Shown here: piece after piece, positions 1 to 7,626 of the stretch
How positions within the stretch are numbered: position 1 is the first letter of the stretch
Layout of the letters: each line of letters starts with the position of its first letter
Source: Sporomusa silvacetica DSM 10669
GTDB lineage: Bacteria > Bacillota > Negativicutes > Sporomusales > Sporomusaceae
Reading direction: 5' to 3'
Assembly: GCF_002257705.1 (NCBI RefSeq)
Contig: NZ_LSLK01000048.1
Span: 1-34,169 of the forward strand
Length of the DNA: 34,169 bases
Made by a program: the position numbers and the translations under genes
The notes under the pieces: generated by a model
What the model saw: the letters and a program-made list of their open reading frames with translations, nothing else
What the model was told of the DNA's origin: nothing
The model's database searches: none

Positions 1-126
1 CTTAAGATGAGGTCTGTCATTCGAAAGAAGTAAGGCCCCTTGCAGATTACAAGGTAGATAGGCCAGATGTGGAAGTGGAGTAATCCATGCAGCTGACTGG
101 TACTAATAGGCCGAGGACTTGACTTA
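1..126 (+). rRNA. 23S ribosomal RNA, 3' end (partial)
   Basis: The segment matches the terminal domain of bacterial 23S rRNA, including the near-universal stretch around CTGACTGGTACTAATAGGCC at about 93-112 followed by GAGGACTTGACTT. The 5' part of the gene lies outside the window. The 3' end is placed at about 126 by analogy with other 23S genes, so it may be off by several bases. The tRNA genes on the same strand downstream are consistent with a rrn operon reading left to right. Confidence 0.93.
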
Positions 127-375
127 ACAACCTCATTTGCATGTAGTGCAAACATTAATTAATCCTAATGCGCAGTCTTTCTTCTGTGAAGTTTTCAGGG
201 AATAATAATAAGGAAGTTACGCGCTACGCTTGTAACTAAGCGACTCACGCAGGTTCTAGCGTCGCTAATACTCCTAATAACCTGGTTCCCTGCTTATGTG
301 AAGTTTTGAAGGAGCATACCTTCAAAAAAATGACATATCGAAAGTCGTAAGTCGACTATCGAAAATCGAATAATC
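127..375 (+). other. structured 23S-to-tRNA spacer without a recognisable 5S gene
   Basis: No 5S rRNA signature is visible in this 249-base spacer. It holds a near-perfect 15-base direct repeat (CTTCTGTGAAGTTTT at 181-195 and CTTATGTGAAGTTTT at 293-307). The repeats directly abut a 97-base segment (196-292) bounded by the inverted repeat CAGGGAA / TTCCCTG. A further hairpin pairs TTTTGAAGG (304-312) with CCTTCAAAA (319-327). The last 40 bases iterate short TCGAAA / GTCG words. The GTGAAGTTTT words resemble the rRNA-processing boxes of Firmicutes rrn spacers, so this may be processing structure, a small insertion, or the scar of a lost 5S gene. Confidence 0.6.
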
Positions 376-451
<76 letters not shown>

Positions 452-456
452 TTAAA

Positions 457-531
457 GCGGAAGTAGCTCAGCGGTAGAGCATCGCCTTGCCAAGGCGAGG
501 GTCGCGAGTTCGAATCTCGTTTTCCGCTCCA
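457..531 (+). tRNA. tRNA-Gly (anticodon GCC)
   Basis: The acceptor stem GCGGAAG pairs with TTTCCGC. The anticodon stem TCGCC/GGCGA encloses the loop TTGCCAA, giving anticodon GCC. The T arm carries GTTCGAATC, and the CCA end is encoded. It is probably co-transcribed with the upstream tRNA-Phe and the rRNA operon. Confidence 0.97.
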
Positions 532-566
532 TTTTTATCCGATGACCAAGTTTCTCTGTACGATTT

Positions 567-597
567 AGGGACTACTTTTAAGTAGTCCCTTTTTTTA
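567..597 (+). terminator. intrinsic terminator of the rRNA/tRNA operon
   Basis: An 11-bp perfect stem (AGGGACTACTT with AAGTAGTCCCT) is followed by seven T residues. It lies just after tRNA-Gly and is the natural end of the rrn-tRNA transcript. Confidence 0.93.
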
Positions 598-652
598 AAA
601 CATTTCCCGGTTTACTTTATTTACTAAAATAGCGCGATGCCTGGCAACATTG

Positions 653-658
653 TATAAT
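653..658 (+). promoter_or_regulatory. candidate -10 element for the 104-residue gene
   Basis: A perfect TATAAT stands about 24 bases before the coding start at 682, directly downstream of the rrn terminator. No good -35 hexamer is seen at 17 bases spacing, so this is only a candidate. Confidence 0.35.
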
Positions 659-681
659 AATGGTAATTAGGGTGAAGGGGG

Positions 682-996
682 ATGCAGGCAATGACAAAGC
701 TAGAAAAGGGAATGATAGTTGTAGAAGCGGTTAAAGCTCCAACAGGTTCCTTGGCAAGTATAATTTATGAGGGGCAGGGCCAAGGAAGCGAATATGGGAG
801 AACACTATTTCATATATTTATGGATGATATGTCATACGGAGTTTTTGCCGTACGCGGCAATATTACCACTCTCGAAGATGCCCAGGCTAAACTGAAAGCT
901 CCAAAGCGGGCCAATGCGGATGAATCTTTAGCAGAGTATGCTGTATGTTATCATTGGATTCATATTGATGACAACGAGCATTTTTCCCTGGAGTAA
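682..996 (+). CDS. hypothetical protein, 104 residues
   Basis: I do not recognise the family. The product is small, acidic and soluble, with no membrane segment and no signal peptide. Its middle contains an aromatic beta-rich stretch (about residues 37-60, FHIFMDD...YGVFAVRG), and its C-terminal part (YAVCYHWIHIDDNEH) is rich in His and Asp. The start is uncertain. The ATG at 682 is preceded by GGGTGAAGGGGG almost without spacing, so the ATG at 691 (MTKLEKG...) with the same purine run nine bases upstream is an equally good choice. It is a single-gene unit between the rrn terminator and a convergent carbonic anhydrase gene. Codon use and the ribosome-binding site support it being real. Confidence 0.7.
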   Translation: MQAMTKLEKGMIVVEAVKAPTGSLASIIYEGQGQGSEYGRTLFHIFMDDMSYGVFAVRGNITTLEDAQAKLKAPKRANADESLAEYAVCYHWIHIDDNEHFSLE

Positions 997-1225
997 AACG
1001 AGAAAAGAATTCACAGTCTAAACTGAATAACAGGTAATGAACATGAAACAAAAAGTTCTATAGTAGAATATATCTTTACAGTTGCAAGAAGATTGCTTCC
1101 TCTAGTCAAGCACTAGCCAAGATGGTAGAGTAATTAAGCCAAACTACAGGGAATTTTCTCTAGTATTTTTAGGTTAACCTGGTGATGCTTTGTATGTATG
1201 AATAGTGGTCATATGCAAATAAACG
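997..1225. other. intergenic stretch, no gene seen
   Basis: AT-rich sequence between two convergent genes. I see no open frame of useful length with a ribosome-binding site and no recognisable RNA. It ends in the shared terminator at 1226-1268. Confidence 0.5.
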
Positions 1226-1268
1226 AAATAAACAAGCGCACTAGTCTTTCTAATGCACTTGTTTATTT
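1226..1268. terminator. bidirectional terminator between convergent genes
   Basis: A 15-base arm AAATAAACAAGCGCA (1226-1240) pairs with TGCACTTGTTTATTT (1254-1268) with one mismatch. A-rich and T-rich flanks on both sides suit termination from either strand. It lies between the 104-residue gene and the minus-strand carbonic anhydrase. Confidence 0.75.
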
Positions 1269-1327
1269 AATTTAAAAGTTTTTATTATTGGAAGAATCCA
1301 CGTTAGACCTCATTTTGGTAAAAAGGT

Positions 1328-1906
1328 TTAGGTATAATCTAAGGTTACACTGCCGTCACATATATTATGAATAGCGCCGATAATTTGCAGGCCTTTGCGC
1401 ATAATCGCTTTTTTTAGAATGGGGCTAGTTGATTGCAGCTTTTCAACTGTAAATTCAATATTAGCCTTAATTGCGTTTAGGAGCAATTCGCCGGTACGGT
1501 TTTTGGCGGTTTCGACGGCAGGGGCGATAGATTGAAGGATAGACGCAATGTGCACAGGACCTTGCTTGTTCTCTAACGCTGCTTTGACGGCTCCACAGTC
1601 TTGATGACCCAATACCAAAATTAACCGTACATCGAGGTGCTCTACGGCGTATTCGATGCTGCCAAGCACAACAGCATCAACTACTTGGCCTGCCGTCCGC
1701 ACGACGAATAACTGGCCTAGTCCTTGGTCAAACACAATTTCAGGGGGAATACGGGAATCAGAGCAACCAAGAATTATGGCAAAGGGTTGCTGCCCTTTGA
1801 TGAGTTCAGCGCGTTTATTAAATCCGATGTCTGCTTTTGCGTATTTCTCAGTCACATATCGCCTATTTCCTGCAATAAGCTTTTCCAGTGCTTGATAGGC
1901 ATCCAT
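1328..1906 (-). CDS. beta-class carbonic anhydrase
   Basis: Catalyses the reversible hydration of CO2 to bicarbonate in the cytoplasm. The 192-residue protein has the beta-class zinc site: Cys48 in GCSDSR, with the Asp50-Arg52 dyad, and His101 and Cys104 in GHQDCGAV. It lacks a signal peptide. The length fits the short bacterial beta-CA subfamily. The start is supported by TAAGGAGG about nine bases upstream on the minus strand. In a CO2-fixing or CO2-releasing anaerobe such an enzyme would balance CO2 and bicarbonate, which fits the oxalate oxidation genes further along. The link is inference from context. It follows a degraded ThiC-like gene on the same strand and has no clear operon partner. 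Confidence 0.93.
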   Translation of the reverse strand: MDAYQALEKLIAGNRRYVTEKYAKADIGFNKRAELIKGQQPFAIILGCSDSRIPPEIVFDQGLGQLFVVRTAGQVVDAVVLGSIEYAVEHLDVRLILVLGHQDCGAVKAALENKQGPVHIASILQSIAPAVETAKNRTGELLLNAIKANIEFTVEKLQSTSPILKKAIMRKGLQIIGAIHNICDGSVTLDYT

Positions 1907-1969
1907 AAATCATCGCCTCCTTATACAAAAAATATGTTGGCAAAGCGTTGACCTTTAGGTATAGCAAGC

Positions 1970-2336
1970 TCAATAAAGAGTTTTTAAATCCTTATCAAGC
2001 ATGCCAACAGCGTCATACATTGGCACAGTGCCAATTATCACGGGAGACAGTTCAATCAACTTGCGCCGAAATTCCCGGGTCTTACCATAGCAACTTAAAT
2101 CCATAATGGCATCTGTTTTTAGCTCAATCGCCTTTTGCGTTTTTTCTAATTCAAGCTCCATATCATAGCAATCTTTGGAAACACCCAAATTGACATTGAT
2201 TTTGGTTCGAAGTTTTTCGCCAACACCTTTGGGGCTAAGGTTGGTATGCTGTCGGTTAGCCGGGATAGCAACCTTGCCGCCTGCCAACAACTGGCGTAGC
2301 AGCTTCTACATTTTTTGGCGTAGTTTCGACTGACAT
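1970..2336 (-). pseudogene. remnant of a ThiC/Bza-family radical SAM gene
   Basis: The readable frame (1970-2290) encodes a clear N-terminal ThiC-superfamily segment: KVAIPANRQHTNLSPKGVGEKLRTKINVNLG, then ELEKTQKAIELKTDAIMDLS and SPVIIGTVPMYDAVG. An upstream piece, MSVETTPKNVEAATPVVG (from 2336), is in another frame, so a frameshift lies near 2285-2295. The sequence stops after about 120 residues, whereas the family needs over 400, so the catalytic core and the C-terminal CxxCxxxxC cluster site are missing. The words CYGKTREFRRKL and MYDAVGMLDKDL look more like the BzaA/BzaB/BzaF paralogs (5-hydroxybenzimidazole synthesis for cobamides) than housekeeping ThiC; that subfamily call is from memory. 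No ribosome-binding site is seen before the putative start. Confidence 0.8.
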
Positions 2337-2491
2337 TATTATTACATCCGCGAAATGATTCTGATAAATCTGAAAAAATCATGGAAAATAATGTATCTTA
2401 ATTATATAATAGATATTGGCAGACTATTTAGTCAACTAAACGATAACAAAAAAAATTAAAGTAATAAAAAAAAGTGAAGCAAGGTGGTTAG

Positions 2492-4378
2492 ATGAATTAC
2501 CTGGCCTCAATCATTGAATCTATTCAACAGGAAACAAATACAGGCACGATTTGTGAATTGGAGATGGAAAGGGCACCAGTTTTCTATATTGAACTGCCTA
2601 GAGACGAACTGGTAGAAGATATTATCCAATTGACTGAAGCTCTTATACAATCAGTAAAAAGTGAAGCATTTACGCCATTACAGGCTTACATCAGCTGGAT
2701 TTGCAAGCGGCGGCTTGAGCAGGGTGTTAGGTTGGCAGACATCATGTTGCTTTTTGATCTATACGAGAAATCAATAAAGGATGCCATGTCGCTATTCCTA
2801 AAAGATGACTTGCCCGGTCTCAACCGCTACCGGCGGGAAATTGATGCGCTATTGGACAGGACAAGGGTATATGTTTCAGAGTACTTTTTCACACTGTACG
2901 AAGAAACAGTCTACAAACAGTTCGAGCAGTTAAGAACCATTAACGAAATTGCCGCCTATCTTACTTCTTCGCTGGACCTATATGAAGTATTAGATTTTAT
3001 AGTGACAAGCGCATTACGTATATTTCATGCAGAGTGTGGCAGTATTTTGCTGTTGGATGAGAATAGTGAATTGCATGCATCAATTACAACCGGTTGGCAG
3101 GATATGCACTCATCTGCCGCTATTTCCGAGCTGTTAGTTTATACAACAAGTTTGATGGACCTAGAATATAAAGAGTTATTGTCTGAGCAAATGAAGGCCG
3201 TTTTTAAAAAAGAAAGTTTGTCTAGAGTAAAAGTTATAAAACTTTATTTGCACGAATTTGATATTGGGGTATTGATCATAGGCTTCCGGTCTATACAGAA
3301 AATGACACCTATTGATCAGAAGCTGCTCGAAACTTTTGCTAACCATGCGGCAATCGCAGTCCACAACGCGCAATTATATGGTGATGCCGATTTTAAACTT
3401 AAGCAGCGAATACATGAGGTAACCGTTGTTTTGGAACAAAAACGCGCCATTATGCATTGTATGCGTGAAGGCGTAATTGCCATTAATACGGATGGCTATA
3501 TTGATTTAGTGAATAGTGAAGGTCAACGCCTCTTGGGCCGGCAGGATAATATTATTGGCAAACATATTTGGGAGGTTATCCCCAACTCACGTTTGCCCAT
3601 TGTGTTAAAAACCACTCAGGCTGAATACGATCAGGAGCAGGAAGTTGGGGATAAAGTTATTATTACCAATAGAGTACCCCTGATAGTGAATGACGTTGTA
3701 ATTGGCGCTATTGCTACCTTTCGGGATAAGCAGGATGTTAAAATACTGGCAGAGGAATTGGTAGGACTAAGAAGTCTACTGGAATCCATGCGGGCCCAAT
3801 CTCACGAATTTGCCAATAAGCTGCATGCTATATCCGGGCTGATTCAGATGAAACAGTATGATAAGGTCGTTGAGCTCATAACGTTGATGTATAAAACACA
3901 GCAAGACATGGTCAGCTCTATCGTTAGACGGATCAAAGACCAGGCGACAGCTGGGCTGATTATCGGAAAAATAAGTCAATCCAGTGAGCAGGGTATTATT
4001 CTGCGACTTCATCCCCGCAGTAAACTCCTCGCGCTCCCTGCCAGCTTTAGTAGTTTGTCCATGGTCACGGTGCTTGGCAATCTAATAACTAATGCTATTG
4101 ATGCCGTTGCCAGCCTGCCGGCTGAACGGCGAGTTATTACTGTCTATATCTTTGAGGGCAAGAAGTATGTGAATATTAGAGTCACTGATTTAGGTACAGG
4201 CATACCTGAACCCTACAAAAAGAAGATTTATCACCGTGGTTTTTCCACCAAACAAGGTAGCAGAGGGGTTGGATTAGCTTTAGTTATGCAAGAGGTAAAA
4301 ATCTGCGGGGGCACAATTTCCGTTCACTCGTGTGAAAACGAGGGTAGTACCTTTTGTATAAAGATACCAATACGGTAA
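2492..4378 (+). CDS. cytoplasmic sensor histidine kinase (GAF-PAS, DcuS/CitA-type kinase core)
   Basis: The 628-residue protein autophosphorylates on histidine and should pass phosphate to the regulator encoded 35 bases downstream. There is no transmembrane segment, so it senses an intracellular signal. In order: an all-helical N-terminal region (about 1-140), a GAF-like domain (about 150-290), a PAS domain (about 318-415), a DHp helix with SHEFANKLHAISGLI (phospho-acceptor His438), and a HATPase_c domain with N-box NLITNAIDAV (about 528-540), G1 DLGTGIP (about 566) and G2 GVGLAL (about 590). The SHEFxNKLH motif is typical of the DcuS/CitA carboxylate-sensing family, although the usual periplasmic sensor is absent. 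AAGGTGG precedes the ATG. The ligand is unknown. Its position upstream of oxalate oxidation genes makes a dicarboxylate-related signal plausible but unproven. Confidence 0.92.
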   Translation: MNYLASIIESIQQETNTGTICELEMERAPVFYIELPRDELVEDIIQLTEALIQSVKSEAFTPLQAYISWICKRRLEQGVRLADIMLLFDLYEKSIKDAMSLFLKDDLPGLNRYRREIDALLDRTRVYVSEYFFTLYEETVYKQFEQLRTINEIAAYLTSSLDLYEVLDFIVTSALRIFHAECGSILLLDENSELHASITTGWQDMHSSAAISELLVYTTSLMDLEYKELLSEQMKAVFKKESLSRVKVIKLYLHEFDIGVLIIGFRSIQKMTPIDQKLLETFANHAAIAVHNAQLYGDADFKLKQRIHEVTVVLEQKRAIMHCMREGVIAINTDGYIDLVNSEGQRLLGRQDNIIGKHIWEVIPNSRLPIVLKTTQAEYDQEQEVGDKVIITNRVPLIVNDVVIGAIATFRDKQDVKILAEELVGLRSLLESMRAQSHEFANKLHAISGLIQMKQYDKVVELITLMYKTQQDMVSSIVRRIKDQATAGLIIGKISQSSEQGIILRLHPRSKLLALPASFSSLSMVTVLGNLITNAIDAVASLPAERRVITVYIFEGKKYVNIRVTDLGTGIPEPYKKKIYHRGFSTKQGSRGVGLALVMQEVKICGGTISVHSCENEGSTFCIKIPIR

Positions 4379-4413
4379 ACCTGGATACTTAGAAAGTAGG
4401 GAGGGAACCGGAT

Positions 4414-5124
4414 ATGGGAGTTGATATTGTTATTGTTGAGGATGATCCTATGGTCATGGAACTTCACCGGCAATATATTAGTCAAGTGAAGGGGTTCCGA
4501 TTAGTAGGACAGGCGGCAAATGCGGCAGATGGGTATGAATTGATAGTTAGTATAAAACCACAATTAGTTATTCTAGATGTCTATATGCCGGGGGAAAGCG
4601 GGATTGATCTGCTGCGGCGAGTAAGAGCAGCGGAAATTAACATCGATGTTATCTTAGTTACGGCGGCCCATCGTTCAGAAACAATTCAACAGGGCATGCA
4701 GTGCGGAGTAGTGGATTATATTATAAAACCATTTACACTGCAACGTTTTAAAAAAGCGCTGAAGTGTTATCAGCAGTATATTGAGCGACTAAACAAAACA
4801 CAGCAGCTATGCCAGAAAGATATCGACTGTTTAAGAGGAACTACGCCAGGAGAAAGCATACCTAATAGCCTAGCGGAATTAAAAGAAAATATTCCCAAGG
4901 GATTAGACAAAGCAACCCTGGAAGCTATTCTTACGACAATAAATAAACAGCCTGATTATTTTACTACAAGTGAAATAGCAAGATTGGTTGGAGTATCAAG
5001 GGTTACTGCTAGGCGCTACTTAAACTATTTAACTGATAACGGCTGGCTGAAAGGCATCCTCTCGTACGGACCAGTGGGAAGACCGTTGCATAAGTACACT
5101 AAGGATGATTCATTCTTCTTATAG
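4414..5124 (+). CDS. response regulator of the CitB/DctR type
   Basis: A DNA-binding response regulator of 236 residues. The receiver domain (1-120) has the acidic pair Asp10/Asp11, phospho-acceptor Asp55 in ILDVYMP, Thr83 and Lys105 in IIKPF. The C-terminal part (about 155-225) has a helix-turn-helix with TTSEIARLVGVSRVTARRYLNYL, as in the CitB/DcuR/MalR regulators that pair with DcuS/CitA kinases. GGGAGGG precedes the ATG. It forms an operon with the kinase and is closed by a strong terminator, so it probably regulates other transcripts. The nearby oxalate oxidoreductase and permease genes are obvious candidate targets, but I found no defined operator. Confidence 0.94.
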   Translation: MGVDIVIVEDDPMVMELHRQYISQVKGFRLVGQAANAADGYELIVSIKPQLVILDVYMPGESGIDLLRRVRAAEINIDVILVTAAHRSETIQQGMQCGVVDYIIKPFTLQRFKKALKCYQQYIERLNKTQQLCQKDIDCLRGTTPGESIPNSLAELKENIPKGLDKATLEAILTTINKQPDYFTTSEIARLVGVSRVTARRYLNYLTDNGWLKGILSYGPVGRPLHKYTKDDSFFL

Positions 5125-5132
5125 TTTTTATC

Positions 5133-5178
5133 AAAGGATAGTAAACAACTCGGTTGCGAGGAGTTTACTATCCTTTTT
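5133..5178 (+). terminator. intrinsic terminator after the two-component operon
   Basis: A 14-bp perfect stem (AAAGGATAGTAAAC at 5133-5146 with GTTTACTATCCTTT) runs into a T tract. It isolates the kinase/regulator operon from the downstream AAA ATPase. Confidence 0.9.
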
Positions 5179-5179
5179 A

Positions 5180-5265
5180 ATCCAGATGGAAAGTATAACT
5201 TTCCCTGGATAGAACGACTAAGGCTTCTGCCGGCGTCCTAAGGGACTTGGCACAAGCCAAGTCTT
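5180..5265 (+). repeat. dispersed structured repeat, copy 1
   Basis: About 86 bases almost identical to copy 2 at 26344-26431. The only differences are the loop of the first hairpin and two single bases. Structure: hairpin A pairs ATCCAG..GGAAAG with CTTTCC..CTGGAT. A linker with AGAACGACTAAGGCTTCTG follows, then GTCC-TAAG-GGAC, then a terminator-like hairpin C (GACTTGGC with GCCAAGTC) with a short T run. It lies in the leader region of the Cdc48-like gene. The same-strand, 5'-leader position and strong conservation of unpaired bases suggest an RNA element. A recently spread mobile repeat is the alternative. It does not match any riboswitch consensus I know. Confidence 0.75.
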
Positions 5266-5331
5266 TTCTCATCCAATTTGTGGATAATTTCATGAATTAT
5301 ATTAACAAAATTATCCTTATTTACCATATAG

Positions 5332-5360
5332 TAGCCAAGCTGGAGCGTGTACCTTATAAT
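5332..5360 (+). promoter_or_regulatory. candidate promoter for the AAA ATPase gene
   Basis: A perfect TATAAT (5355-5360) stands 17 bases after TAGCCA (5332-5337, four of six -35 positions). If used, transcription would begin downstream of the repeat element and exclude it from the leader. Confidence 0.4.
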
Positions 5361-5414
5361 TACAACTGTAAGATGTTCCCAGGGAGACCACCTTCTAAAG
5401 GAGGATCATCTATC

Positions 5415-7529
5415 ATGGAAAAAGCCATATCCTTTAGAGTTGCCGATGCTATGCCGGAAGATGTTGGTCAAGGATATATCCGGATTGATAACGCCGACAT
5501 GGAAAAAATGGAAGTTATTATAGGTGATATTCTCGAGATTCAAGGGAGAAAAACGACAGTTGCCAAAGTAGTTCCCTGTTTTAGTCAATACAAAAATCAA
5601 AATATTGCGCAAATGGAATCTATAATCAGAGAAAATGCCGGAGTCGGAATAGACGAACGGGTAACGGTAAGAAAAATTGCGCGTCAACCAGCACAAACGT
5701 TAGTTTTGAGTCCATTGGATGTAACAATAGATTTTAGCGATGCCCAAGATAGTAAGCATTTAGAACGAGTCTTAAATGGACTGCCAATGATTATCGGTGA
5801 TAGGCTTAAGGTTAATCTGGCCGGAGCGAGAAGTCAGTACTTTACTGTTATCGGTACAGCACCGCAAGGGGCTGTGATCGTTAACGCAGCTACTGAAATA
5901 AAAGTGACTAAAACGGATGCTTCGGAAGATCGCAGTTTTCGAGCTTCCTATGAAGATGTAGGTGGTCTTGACAAAGAACTCCAACGTATTCGTGAAATGG
6001 TTGAATTGCCGCTTAAGTACCCTGAAATTTTTCGACAGCTAGGGGTTGAAGCACCTAAAGGAGTCCTGCTCTATGGCCCGCCGGGTACAGGTAAAACCCT
6101 GATGGCTAGAGCTGTATCCAGTGAAACTAATGCAGCATTTTTGCACGTGAATGGTCCAGAAATCATCAATAAGTTCTATGGAGAAAGTGAAGCCCGGATT
6201 AGAGAGATATTTGAGACAGCGCAAAGACGGGCACCGGCCATTATCTTTATTGATGAGATTGATGCCATCGCTCCTAAACGAACTGAAGTAATCGGCGATG
6301 TTGAAAAACGTGTTGTTGCCCAGCTATTAGCTTTGATGGATGGTCTGAAGAATCGAGGGCAAGTAGTTGTTATCGGTGCTACTAACGTACCCGATATGGT
6401 CGATCCGGCGCTTCGCCGGCCAGGAAGATTTGACCGGGAGCTATCCATTAATCCGCCCGACAGATTCGGAAGATTAAAAATATTAAAAATACATACTCGT
6501 TTAATGACAATTGATTCTTCGGTAAACATAGAAAAACTTGCCCAAATGACGCATGGTTTTGTTGGCGCAGATATAGCCATTCTCTGTAAGGAAGCCGGGA
6601 TGAACGCTGTGCGGCGGCTACTGCCAGAGATTGATTTCTCGGAAGAACTTAGGGAAGAAGACCTAGCAAAGCTGACAATCAACATGAACGATTTTTTCGC
6701 TGCATTCCGGGAAGTAGAGCCAACTGCTACCAGGGAATTTTTTTCGGAACGGCCCAATACCAAGTGGGAACAAGTTGGGGGAATGGCTGATATAAAAAGA
6801 AATTTGCAGGCCATGATTGAAATGCCGCTACAGCACCTCGAATTGTTTAAGGAAATGCAGCACAACATGCCGAAAGGATTTTTGCTAACAGGGCGGCCAG
6901 GAACAGGTAAAACGCTAATGGTAAAAGCACTGGCTGGTTCGAGTGAAGCTCATTTCATATCGGTAGATGCCGCTACGCTTAATTCCCGCTGGTTCGGCGA
7001 AGCCGAAAAGGGTCTGCGACGTATTTTTAAGCGAGCCAAGCAAATCGCTCCCTGCATTCTGTTTTTTGATGAAATTGATGCATTAGCGCCTGTGCGGGCG
7101 GTAACAGATAAAAATGGAACAGATCGCTTAGTAAGTCAACTGCTTTTGGAACTAGATAGTTTAATGGATAGTGCCAATGTAATTGTTGTTGCTGCCACCA
7201 ACCGGCCTGATATGGTAGACCCGGCACTTATGCGGCCAGGACGGTTTGATTATATTGTGGAACTACCATTACCTAACAAAGCAGAACGATTAGAAATATT
7301 TAAGATTCATACCGCAAAAATGCCTTTAGCAGATGGTATTGATCTGGATGAACTGATAATTTCTACAGAGGGCGCGGTGGGTTCTGATATTGAGGCCATC
7401 TGCAAGCACGCAGCTTTATCAGCGATGAAACGCTATGTTAGTGATTCGCAGAGTATAGCTACTCACATCTATAAGGTGTTAAATGAGGATTTTGGCTATG
7501 GTCTGCGTCAAATATCTCTAAAAAAGTAA
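5415..7529 (+). CDS. Cdc48/p97-like AAA+ ATPase with two AAA domains
   Basis: An ATP-driven unfoldase/segregase of the Cdc48/VCP family, expected to act as a cytoplasmic hexamer. The 704-residue product has an N-terminal Cdc48 double-psi-barrel type region (about 1-180). Domain D1 has Walker A GPPGTGKT at 221-228 and Walker B IIFIDEIDAI at 276-285. Domain D2 has GRPGTGKT at 493-500 and ILFFDEIDAL at 548-557. Both domains carry the DPAL-RPGRFD arginine-finger region. The start chosen is the ATG behind AAAGGAGG; an upstream in-frame ATG at 5247 lies inside the repeat element and has no ribosome-binding site. The family is universal in archaea and sporadic in bacteria. Substrates in bacteria are poorly known, and nothing nearby (no ubiquitin-like gene or protease) suggests one. 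Confidence 0.93.
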   Translation: MEKAISFRVADAMPEDVGQGYIRIDNADMEKMEVIIGDILEIQGRKTTVAKVVPCFSQYKNQNIAQMESIIRENAGVGIDERVTVRKIARQPAQTLVLSPLDVTIDFSDAQDSKHLERVLNGLPMIIGDRLKVNLAGARSQYFTVIGTAPQGAVIVNAATEIKVTKTDASEDRSFRASYEDVGGLDKELQRIREMVELPLKYPEIFRQLGVEAPKGVLLYGPPGTGKTLMARAVSSETNAAFLHVNGPEIINKFYGESEARIREIFETAQRRAPAIIFIDEIDAIAPKRTEVIGDVEKRVVAQLLALMDGLKNRGQVVVIGATNVPDMVDPALRRPGRFDRELSINPPDRFGRLKILKIHTRLMTIDSSVNIEKLAQMTHGFVGADIAILCKEAGMNAVRRLLPEIDFSEELREEDLAKLTINMNDFFAAFREVEPTATREFFSERPNTKWEQVGGMADIKRNLQAMIEMPLQHLELFKEMQHNMPKGFLLTGRPGTGKTLMVKALAGSSEAHFISVDAATLNSRWFGEAEKGLRRIFKRAKQIAPCILFFDEIDALAPVRAVTDKNGTDRLVSQLLLELDSLMDSANVIVVAATNRPDMVDPALMRPGRFDYIVELPLPNKAERLEIFKIHTAKMPLADGIDLDELIISTEGAVGSDIEAICKHAALSAMKRYVSDSQSIATHIYKVLNEDFGYGLRQISLKK

Positions 7530-7626
7530 AGGAAACTTTGCCCATGGGGGTGATGGCTAAAGAACGGTAAGTGATTCTAATGGTCAGCTGTTGTCCAATC
7601 TTTAGTATTTAAAAGGGGGAGAGAAA

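Noticed and set aside
182..301. A divergent 5S rRNA after the 23S gene
   Set aside because: None of the conserved 5S loop sequences can be aligned, and the segment folds into unrelated hairpins.
336..375. A short CRISPR-like or tandem repeat with TCGAAA/GTCG words before tRNA-Phe
   Set aside because: The repeats are irregular, under 12 bases, and have no spacers of constant length.
1724..1951. Plus-strand open frames overlapping the carbonic anhydrase gene
   Set aside because: They are antisense to a protein with complete catalytic motifs and have no credible ribosome-binding sites.
5180..5265. The dispersed repeat read as a c-di-GMP (GEMM) riboswitch
   Set aside because: There is a faint similarity around AAGGCTTCTGCCGG, but the GEMM core words and tetraloop receptor are missing.
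5247..5414. N-terminal extension of the Cdc48-like protein from an upstream ATG
   Set aside because: The ATG lies inside the repeat element without a ribosome-binding site, while the ATG at 5415 follows AAAGGAGG and begins a typical Cdc48 N-domain.
6176..6868. Open frame of 230 codons on the minus strand
   Set aside because: It lies fully inside the Cdc48-like gene on the opposite strand, lacks a ribosome-binding site and has a serine-rich composition typical of an antisense shadow.
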